Of a stretch of DNA of 64,000 nt, positions 34,048-42,784 are shown one piece after another; within the stretch, counting starts at the first letter, position 1; every line of letters begins with the position of its first letter. The position numbers and the translations under genes were made by a program. The stretch comes from Ceratothoa steindachneri. Taxonomy: Eukaryota > Arthropoda > Malacostraca > Isopoda > Cymothoidae. The notes below the pieces were generated by a model. That model saw nothing but the letters and a program-made list of their open reading frames with translations. It was not told the origin of the DNA and did no database searches. The stretch spans positions 154,426,684 to 154,490,683 of the forward strand of contig OZ018331.1 of the NCBI GenBank assembly GCA_963969495.1, written 5' to 3'.

Positions 34048-35263
34048 ATGGCAGGAAAGAAAGGTCCAGCAGCGCTAAAATTTACGTGTGCCACATGTAA
34101 GAAGGACAAGTGGTGCGTTGACTTCCCGGAAGGTTGCTATGCGAAATGCCACCCAGACAGTGTATGCACTACTTGCATTTTAAAGAAGGAAGTGGAGGAA
34201 GTAGTCGCCTACTACAGGGAAAGAACTACAGACCTCGAACAGAAAATCGAGAGGCTCAAGGAGGAGCACTCCCACCAGATCCGCAGGCTCGAAGAGAAAT
34301 TAAACGATCTCTCGAGTCCTGTGGCAAACACCACCTCTGCAGAGAGCCCGTGCCCGAATGTGGCAGCGACACCAAAAGGAAAAAAAGAAAAAAAAGACGA
34401 AAAAGGGAAAGAAGAAAGAGGAAGAGAGAGAAATAGAAGAAGAAAAGGTAGAAGAAGTTAATGAAAAGGATGACAAGGGGGAAAAGATGATAGAGAAGAA
34501 GAAGAAGAATAAGAGGAAGAAGAAAAAAGAAAAGCCTGAAAAGACCATGATGGGGAAGAGAGAGGAATCGGAGAGCTTGCCTCAGAAAATAAAGAATCCG
34601 AGCTCAGCAGGCAAATGTGCCAGGGTCATCCTTGTGGGCGATTCCCAGGCACGGGACCTGCAGCCCCTGCTAGCTGCCCGCCTTCGCACAAGCGTTAAGG
34701 TAAGCTGCCTGTCAGGATGTGGTAACCACCACATCAGAGTAGAGGCTGAGAAATCACAGATTTCTGAGAGCTCAGTCGTTGCTCTGATGGTCAGTGGAAA
34801 CGACCTCTACCTGAGAGGAGGTAGGGTAGGCCCTACAGATAAAATCCTCCACATGGTCATGGGTGCCGTGGACGACTGTGGGCTGAAAACCCGCGAGCAC
34901 GTGGTAGTCGGAATGCTCCCGAGGAGAGGTCCAACACGGACCGCTCACTCGATGAATGTGTCTTTAAACCGGCGCCTGGCAAATTTGTGTACGGCAGAGG
35001 GGGTCTTTTTTGTGGACCCGTACCGCACCTTTTATGGTAGAAATGATCTCTACCAATGGAATGGGGTACATCTTTACTTTAAAGGAAAGGCCTTTCTGTC
35101 GAACATGATCCAGGATGTCGTAGAGAGGACCGAAAGGAGTATCCGGCACAGAGTGAGGGCGGACGTACGCCAGTATGCCCGTGTCACTCCAGGAACGACC
35201 TTCTCAGAGGTCGCAAAAAGGGGTGCCTCGCCAACAAACAAGCCGGGAAACGGAAGAGCGTAG
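34048..35263 (+). pseudogene. LINE ORF1: Cys-rich finger, coiled coil, SGNH esterase-like domain (frameshifted)
   Basis: I place the start at the ATG of MAGKKGPAALK (34,048), since a Cys/His cluster follows at once: FTCATCKKDKWC, then CYAKCHPDSVCTTC, PHD/RING-like. Next is a coiled coil (TTDLEQKIERLKEEHSHQIRR), then Lys/Glu-rich sequence. The frame ends at 34,461, while the +1 frame, open from 34,358, carries the rest; the two overlap inside A-rich runs at 34,377-34,400. The second frame encodes VILVGDSQARDLQPLL (GDS block), ALMVSGNDLYLRGGR (GND block) and YQWNGVHLYFKGKA. In SGNH hydrolases the final block is usually Asp-x-x-His; here Asn (codon 35,060-35,062) is found where Asp is expected. 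ORF1 of CR1-type LINEs binds RNA; the esterase role is not settled. The frameshift looks like a one-base slippage, though programmed frameshifting cannot be excluded. Confidence 0.8.
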
Positions 35264-35277
35264 GGAGTCCTACAGTC

Positions 35278-38040
35278 GGGGACTCCCTGAAAGTTCTTCT
35301 GTTCAATGCGAGGTCAATCAGGAACAAGTTTCCTGAGCTCCGTGGCCTCGTAGTGACGGAAGCACCCGAAATGGTAGCCATAACAGAATCGTGGATAAAA
35401 ACCTCAAACCGAGACTTTTAAGGCGAATTCACGATTCCCGGTTACCAGCTCTTCTTGAAAGATAGGCCAGACAGAGAGGGTGGCGGTGTGATGTTGTATG
35501 TCAAGGATACTCTCAACTCGACGGATTGCAACATCGTATCCGACCATGAACTACTAGGTGTTGACCTAGAGATAGGTCCTGCCAAATACAAGACCCTGGT
35601 GCTTTATAGACCTCCTGCCCAACTCATTGAAAAGGACAGAGATCTGTACCAGCTACTAGGAGAACTTGTCGAAGACAGAGTGTGTATCGTCATGGGTGAT
35701 TTCAACACACAAGTTGACTGGGAAACCAGAGAACCCTGTGGCGAGAACGCACTACTCCTGGAGTTCACAAACAACGAGTTCCTCACTCAATGGGTGAGAG
35801 AGCCAACGAGAGGAGACAATATCCTCGACTTGGTTTTCACCTCTGAAGATGACATCGTTGAGGACCTCTCTGTTGGCGAAGAGCTCGGTGGCAGTGACCA
35901 CCGACTAATTAGATTTGTAGTCAAAGTCCCCAAGGCAGAGCCTGCAACTAGTAAATCAAGGAAACTGGATTTGAGAAGAGCAGACTTTGCAGGTCTACGC
36001 GCGGGACTGACTGACGCGAGGCTAGAAGAGTGCGATGCTGTTGAAGACTCTTGGAACAGTTTCAAAACCACATTCATGAGTCTTCAATCGCGTTTTATTC
36101 CTCTGAAATGCCCCCGTCGGTCTTCTGTTCAACCAAAGTGGTTTAATCGAGAAATCGGGCAACTGCTTAGGGAGAAGAGAAATGTGTACCGGCAATCGAA
36201 GATCTCGGGTGACTTTGACGAATACCGGAGGCTAGCCAGGAGAGTGAAGTCCAGCATAAGGGCGGCTAAGCGGTCTGAGGAACTCCGAGTGGCGAGACTC
36301 TGTAAAGAGAATCCCAAGGAGTTTTTTGGATATGTGAACAGCCGTAAACCAATCCTTCGAACGATTGGCCCTTTGAGGAATGAGGAGGGGACATTAAAGC
36401 ATTCAGATGCAGAAAATGCTAACCTCCTCAACGACTACTTCTCTTCAGTGTTTACTGAAGAGTGTGGTCCCATTCCCCAGCCGACGGATTCCTACTCGGG
36501 GGAAAAGTTGGAGGCAATGGACTTCACCGAAGGAGAAATAAAGAAAAAGATCGCTGACCTAAAGACGAATAAGTCCTCTGGACCGGACGGGTTTCTACCT
36601 AAAGTGTTGAAGGAAGTGTGCGATGAAGTATCACGACATCTGTGCGCTATCTTTAACATGTCAATCCGGACCAAATGCGTTCCTAGAGACTGGCGTGAGG
36701 CGGAGGTGACTCCTATCTTCAAGAAAGGAGACCGTAACCAACCGTCGAACTACCGACCTATCAGTCTGACTCCGATAGTCGGTAAACTCATGGAAAGCAT
36801 CATGGTGGACAAAGTGACGTCGTATTTAGATTCAAACCGGCTACTGAGGAGTTCCCAGCATGGCTTCCGAAGGCAACGGTCATGCCTGACGAACCTTGTG
36901 GAATTCTTCCACTTCGTGTTCAGTGAGCACGATCGAGACAAGGCGGTGGATGTGGTATACCTAAACTTTCAGAAAGCCTTTGATAAGGTACCACACCGCC
37001 GCCTTCTCCGGAAAGTGCGAGCGCTTGGCATAGACGGAAAGGTAGCCGGCTGGATTGAGAACTGGCTAAGTGGCAGACGGCAATGGGTGGTGGTGAATGG
37101 ACAGTCTTCTGAGTGGGTGCCCGTTACTAGCGGGGTGCCTCAAGGTTCTGTCCTGGGACCACTACTATTCATCATCTACGTCAACGACATGGACGGTGAC
37201 ATGGTTGCCAAGATTTCCAAATTTGCCGACGATACCAAGCTTGGTATGAACGTTGCAAAGGAGGGAAATACTGCCCGCCTGCAGGAAGATCTTGGGAAGA
37301 TTGGGGAGTGGTCGGACACGTGGCAAATGCCTTTTAACGTGGGGAAATGCAAAGTGATGCATATCGGCCACAGAAATCCCCAATCTCAGTATATCCTTAA
37401 GGGCACTGCTATTGAATCCACCGACACTGAGAAGGACTTGGGTGTAACAATCACTAGTGACCTCAAGTTCTTGAAACAGTGCATTGAGGCGGAGAAAAAG
37501 GCCCAAAGGATGCTAGGCTATATTAAGCGCCAGTTTGGTTATCGCAACCAGGAGATTGTACTGTGCCTGTACAACTCACTTGTCCGACCGCACCTGGAGT
37601 ATGCCGTACAATTTTGGAGTCCTTCATTGCGAAAGGACATCGCGAGATTGGAACGCGTACAAGCCAGGGCAACCAAGCTGATTCCCTCTACCCGACATAA
37701 AAGTTATGAGGATAGACTAAGGGAATTAGATCTGTTCTCGCTAGAAACCCGTAGACTGCGTGGTCAGCTCATCGAAGTTTTCAAAATACTTCGAGGGTTC
37801 GACAATGTTGACTACCAGGATATGTTCGCACTGAGTGAGAACAGAACGCGCAATCACGGCTTCAAACTTGAACTGAAGCGTTACAACCGCAATCTGTGTG
37901 AAAATTTTTTCACTTACAGTATCTGCGGTATGTGGAATGCACTTCCAGTGGAAGTTGTCAACAGTGAATCGGTTGACCAGTTCAAGTCAAGACTAGACAA
38001 AGTCTTGAAAAGTGGCCGTTTAGGGACGCAAAACAATTGA
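35278..38040 (+). pseudogene. LINE ORF2: APE endonuclease and reverse transcriptase (one nonsense codon)
   Basis: The frame is open from upstream of the ORF1 stop, with no clear ATG. FNARSIRNKFPEL and MVAITESWIKT start the endonuclease. A TAA at 35,419-35,421 interrupts it where copy 1 has Glu. From 35,422 it is open to 38,040: VMGDFNTQVDW, REPTRGDNILDLVF, GGSDHRLIRF, then the linker and RT with [83 protein letters not shown] and KFADDTKLG. Motif A reads VVYLNFQKAFDKVPH: the catalytic Asp is Asn (AAC at 36,964-36,966), whereas copy 1 keeps Asp. The C-terminal region (RPHLEYAVQFWSPSLRKDI to FKSRLDKVLKSG) is complete. Length is normal for CR1-type ORF2, about 920 codons. A single G-to-A change probably disabled it. 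Confidence 0.92.
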
Positions 38041-38073
38041 GCAGCCTTGTGCCCGCTCAATTGCTAGTCCAAA

Positions 38074-38114
38074 GGTACCCTCTTTGAATGGACCGTAAGG
38101 TCTCCTAGGGTACC
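38074..38114 (+). other. LINE 3'-end nested stem-loop (copy 4)
   Basis: Outer stem GGTACCCT (38,074-38,081) and AGGGTACC (38,107-38,114), a perfect 8-bp match. Inner stem GGACC (38,090-38,094) with GGTCT (38,099-38,103), loop GTAA, including one G-T pair. The tail TTCTTTCCTTGTTGTTACTC follows to 38,151. Confidence 0.7.
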
Positions 38115-38151
38115 TTCTTTCCTTGTTGTTACTCCTTGTTGTTGTTGTTAC

Positions 38152-38519
38152 CATAAAACACTAAGGCTTCACTTACATCCATCAAACTATATAATTCCAC
38201 CTACATCTCTAAAATAATACGTTTCCACTTACACCCATCCAACACTACCTCTACAACTACACACTCAAACATTACGGCTTCACTTACATCAGCAAAGACT
38301 ACGGCTCCATCTACACATATTATAGAGTACTGCTCCACATATAACTATAAAACACTTCATTCTCACTTAACCGATCAAACAGCACGGCTTCACCAACACC
38401 ATAAATCATTACGGGTTCACTTACACCCATCAAATCCTACGGCTCTACCTATATACATTAACACTACTGCTCCAACTAGGTATACTCATCAAACACTACG
38501 GCTTAAGTTAAAACCATCA
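38152..38519 (-). repeat. 28-bp minisatellite array, inverted orientation (right part)
   Basis: Continuation of the inverted array after the LINE: on + it shows AAACACTACGGCTTCACTTA-type units to about 38,519. Confidence 0.9.
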
Positions 38520-38605
38520 TATGCGTGTAAGTGGAGCCGAAACGTTTAATGGGTGTATGTGGAGCCGTAGTCATTGATGGGTGTAGGGTAGGGCATAGTG
38601 TCGTA
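38520..38605 (+). repeat. 28-bp minisatellite, return to forward orientation
   Basis: Right after the inverted units the forward form appears again (GCGTGTAAGTGGAGCCG, GGGTGTATGTGGAGCCGTAG, GATGGGTGTAGGG), about three copies, then unique sequence begins. Confidence 0.88.
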
Positions 38606-39070
38606 ACCAATTTTAAGGCACATATCAGGTTTTGTAGAGCAGACCATCCAAAATTTGGAAATGAAGACGAAAACATCTGAAAAAGTCGTAACCCCCCCTT
38701 TTTGGGGGGCGAAACTTTGCTTAAATATGAACTTTTCCGTTGGGTGAGGCTAGTTGTAATCAGTTATTATAGTTCTCGTCTCTGAAGCTAGAAATAAGTA
38801 ATTTTCGTACTAGAAGAAAATTTGCCCTTTAACTCTTTATGTATCTAAGGTTAAGGCAATTTTAGATTTAGGAATTCATTGTTTGTAAACTCGGAGGGCA
38901 TTATAAATTAATCGATGTATGGTGAATTTACGAAATATTTATAGAGTATTTCCTATGGAAGAATATGGCTTCACCTTTTTGAATGTACATATGTTATAGA
39001 TTCACTCATCACATGCATTATTTCTGTTTTATACTAAAGGATCTTTCTATTATTCATTGTCAGGGCTAAA
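38606..39070. other. non-coding spacer upstream of transposase-like pseudogene
   Basis: No domain recognised; it contains a C run followed by a T run and G run near 38,694-38,708. It may include the 5' end of the element that carries the following coding remnants, but I see no terminal repeat. Confidence 0.45.
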
Positions 39071-42000
39071 ATGAGTAAAAGAACTAGAACATCAACAAGT
39101 CACAGTGTCTTTAACCCCTCACTTCTTCAACACTCTCAATATGAGCTGCCAACAAAACAACAGGTTGGAAGATATATTCAGTATGTAAAATACAATAAAT
39201 ATAAGAAGAACAAGGATGTTATTCCTGAAGTATCCGAGGCACTTATTGTAAGGGCGACAAAGTTCGGCGCTCCCATATGAAGTCATTTTCTCGCCTCTGA
39301 GCCCTGCACCGTTGGTCGATGCCCCGCGTGAGCGTTCGATAGTCATCCCAGAAAAGTGTCGCACGTATGAGGCTATTACGTCACGCTGGTCACGTCCATC
39401 CGTATAAAAGGAAGCTTCCTTTTCTCGAAAAGGGAGAACCCGTTCAAGTCCGTACTGCAAGGACCCTTTCCTTATCTCCTGCCATTTTTGACGCTGAACT
39501 TCCAACCTGCTGTACGAGTGCTGCTAATCTTGGACGTTTGGCAGTTCTCCATTGGGAAGTCTGAAAACCGTGGACGCGTTTTGGCTCCTCCCTCTTACCC
39601 TTTTTGTCACGCCACCACCTTCTGATTTTGGAGTTTCGTCACTCAAGATTATCCCCGTGGGGTACGCTGGTTCCTCTGTTGTACCACCTTTGGAATCCCT
39701 CATCCCTAGGATCATCTTCAATTCCATTGGTTCCATCATCACCTCCGCCGTCGCCATCCGTGGATTCGTCCTCCTTTGGATTACCATCATCCGAGGTATC
39801 CCCCACTGCTTCAGTATCAGGTACTTTGGATTAGTTCTTTCATCTTGCGCCCTTACTAGACCTCCGAGTAAGTCTCGAGTCTCCCTCCGCATCGTAGGAA
39901 AGGGCATAAGACGGTGGGGGTTTATTCCGTGTGTACCTCGTACCCGAGGAGTGAAGCCTATTATTTCCCGCTTTCTTTATACGACGTAAATTTTTGTAAG
40001 CGTCCTTCCCTTTTATATAACGACTTGGGTCGTTTTTGGACGATGTGACATTGATTTGCTATAAATCTTATTTGTGTTATTTAATAGATATATTTCGTAT
40101 TCGTAATCAGGAATTTCCTCTCTTTAAATTATAAGGTTAGAATTTTTCTTGTTTCGTTTTTCCCTCGCTGATACTCTATGACTCACCTGGTAACCAACAG
40201 CAACCTACTTAGTGTAGCCTAGTGGCGCGACCTTTTGGCTGCCTCGAAGTGAACTTAGTTTCTTTCTGAATAGATATTCTGGCGACCTTTTATTTTGTGA
40301 AAGTATTATAGTGCCGTGTGAACTGGGTTCCGCGTTTGCACTTACACTTACTAAGATTTGGAAAAAAGCCAGTATTCTAGTTCAGCCAATCAGGAATGTT
40401 AAAACTAAATTGCTCTGATTGATGGAAGAAGCGTATGTAGTGTAAAAACAAGGAATGAATGCCAGTAAGGGTAAGAAGTTTATCTCATCATTGGGTCAAC
40501 TTTTTGGTATAACAGGCTGCCAGTGTGCTGATCTTTTGGATTGCAAGTGTGAAAAGAACATGAAAGTGCCATGTCGAGAGCATGAATTTCTTATTGACCA
40601 AAGAACTGGGCGTCACATGAAAACTGGAATAGTGGATGTAAAAACAAGTCAAATGATTAAAAGAAGGAAAATCAGAGAAGATCGAATTAAGAAAAGAAGA
40701 GAATAGGAAGAGTCACAAAATGAAAAGAGGGAAGAGAAAACTACAATTTCGTATGAAACCTTGGATGACGAAACCTCATCTTCTGATATTTCTGATGATG
40801 AATTGAAGAAAGTCTTTGCAAGAACAGAAAACAACATCATACCAATACCAACAATTGCCATGGAAGCAGATCGGGGCTCTGTGTCAAATAGAGCGGCTTC
40901 TGCTTCTGCTCCTACTAGTAGTGCAGCCCTATTCAACTATGGTATTATACTCGTAAGTTCAGAAGACCGTTCACGTGTAATTAACCATCACAAAGTCTGG
41001 GTGGCACGACAGATATTAAGGAGGAATTTCACTGAGTCTGAATGTTTCAGAGGTAAGGAAATTACTGCTTTGTTTTTTGATGGGGGGAGAGACACAACAC
41101 TAACTAAAAAGAAGAAAGGGAAAAAATGATATGGAGCAAAAGAAATTCAAGATCACTATATGCTTGTAGGAGAACCTGGTACTGTCTATTTAGATCATCT
41201 AACTATTGAGCGAGGAACAGGTACAAGTATTGCAGACAGACTGATGAAATGGCTTGTTGAAAATTATATTAAAGATGAGATAAGGGTATTTGGAGCTGAC
41301 AGCACGGCAACTAATACTGACTAATACTGGAACCATAAGAGGACTGGAATGTCAAATACATCGTCCTTTACAGTGGATCACCTGGATCTAAATAAACTTT
41401 CTTTAAACTAATCAAAGTACTCTCGCCATCTAGTTTTGGCATCTTTGTTGCCATAGGTCGATATCGATCCACCTATTCCGTTAATAACAGCGTCACTTCT
41501 TTGAGTAACAGATAAGGGATCGGCTACTTTTCCACTGTAATGGACCGAGTAAAAGAATTTTACTAGACTTTATGTGGCAATAGAAAAACCTAATAATGAC
41601 TTGTATGTCCTCACCGAGTTTGTCGGTGTCATCATGGGCCCATCTGGATTCACATCAAATTCTCTCCGAAATGCACGGATGGATATAAACATCTGGAACA
41701 GATCGATCTTCTGCAAATACTCCAACCTGCCAGTGAAGCCATAGCATGGCAAAGAATCGAAAGGAATTCCTACTGGGCCCATCCTGAGAAAGTCTTTTTG
41801 GCAATGCTGGCAGACGTTGATCAGAAGAACAGGAAATTAGCTATTGACAGATTCAATAAGATCCGAGAAGTTACTGTGTATGAGGAAGAGATACGTGATT
41901 TCAGGACATCAAAAATAGATAAGACTGCTAAGAACCTAACAGATCTACTTCCCCTTGAAGAGGAATGCAGGTTTGAGCCACCACTTACAATGCGGACCTA

Positions 42001-42243
42001 AAAAATATTGTCGATGAGTGACTCTCTATTGACAGTCCATGTTATTCTCAAGGTGTGGAGCGGTGTGTGCAAAAGGTGACGGAAGCATATGACAAAGTTT
42101 ATGGAAAAGAACAAGAAGCAAAAGATGGTTACAATCGGGCGATACTAAAGTATCGTGACTTCATGCCATCGTTTGAGACAAAACATGATTTTAATGTATC
42201 AGTTGACAAAATTAGTATGTATCAGTTAGATAATAAAAGTTGA
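39071..42243 (+). pseudogene. transposase-like protein of an arthropod repeat family (broken)
   Basis: Scattered coding blocks, all on + and in a consistent order, match a large transposase-like family that I recall from insect and other arthropod genomes but cannot name with certainty. N-terminal: YELPTKQQVGRYIQYVK (39,140-39,200). After an insertion come FISSLGQLFGI, CREHEFLIDQRTGR and VDVKTSQMIKRRK (40,470-40,706). The core has FFDGGRDTTLTKK (41,075-41,115), VGEPGTVYLDHLTIERGTG, FGADSTATNTD and GLECQIHRPLQWI (to about 41,380). The C-terminal part has AIAWQRIERNSYWAHPEKVF (41,740-41,800), LAMLADVDQKN, ECRFEPPLTMRT, then VERCVQKVTEAYDKVYG and FMPSFETKHDFN (to 42,243). The FDG and GADST blocks may be acidic positions of an RNase-H-like fold; that is inference. 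The part between PLQWI and about 41,620 is mostly lost. Many stops; no product expected. Confidence 0.65.
39281..40385. mobile_element. 1.1-kb insertion within the transposase-like pseudogene, LTR-like
   Basis: The transposase-like reading stops near 39,255-39,280 and resumes near 40,390 (VKTKLL, MEEAYVV). Between them lies sequence with a TATAAAAG box at 39,403-39,410 within an 18-base perfect palindrome (39,406-39,423), and a GTGGCGCGACC motif at 40,223-40,233 that recalls the LTR/primer-site junction of some gypsy elements. No second copy is in the window. It may be a solo LTR plus leader. Open frames at 39,524-39,989 have no domain I recognise. Confidence 0.35.
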
Positions 42244-42780
42244 ACTCCTGACTTGTTGTCATTATCCTTCTGTTTAAATTCAACTCTAGTGTATTTAGAA
42301 GCACTTATAAAAAACAAACTAACAACTCTGATGATATATATCTTTCTGGCTCGAAAATTGAAAAAAAAAATTTTGAGTTCTAAAAAGGGAGTGTTCCAAA
42401 TATTTCTCAAAAAACCTTTTTCTATCTTTGAAATATGTGTATTCAAGTGTACAAAACCTGAAATGTGCATGTTGATTGGCTGAAATTTGTTTAGCGATGC
42501 TACGGCCTACTGTAGGGCAACCTTGGATTTAAGGGTCGCCCTGTCGCCAGATGCGATAAAAAATTTTGAAGGACGAAAGAAGTATTTTTATCTATCGCTC
42601 GGGTGGCGACAAGTCTTTTTTACCTTATTTTTTTCTAGAATACTAAACACGATATTAAAATCAATCTATCAGCTGTTAGCCAGTGCCAGACATACGATTT
42701 TAAAATGCTTAGCAGAAACTTGTTCGTAAACATTGCTATTTTGAAAGTGGCGGGTTACAGCAAGATCGGTCACACCAAGC
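42244..42780. other. non-coding spacer with an imperfect inverted repeat
   Basis: CTGTCGCCA then GCGATA (42,541-42,558) and TATCGC then GGTGGCGACAAG (42,592-42,613) form imperfect arms around an A/T-rich centre. This may be the remains of a small hairpin element. Nothing else recognised. Confidence 0.45.
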
Positions 42781-42784
42781 TCAT

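Larger units (their letters stand above)
33183..38151 (+). mobile_element. CR1-like LINE, copy 4 (nearly full length, inserted in minisatellite)
   Basis: A 5-kb LINE with all expected parts: a 5' leader (33,183-34,047), ORF1 with zinc finger, coiled coil and SGNH esterase domain, ORF2 with endonuclease and reverse transcriptase, and a 3' end with a two-stem structure and a TTGTTG-rich tail. Inverted minisatellite lies on both sides, so the insertion limits are clear. The left flank ends CCATTAAACACT and the right flank starts CCATAAAACACT; because the target is tandemly repeated, this cannot be told from a target duplication. The coding regions need only one frameshift correction (ORF1) and one nonsense correction (ORF2), so it is the youngest LINE here. 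A motif A change makes activity unlikely. Confidence 0.9.
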
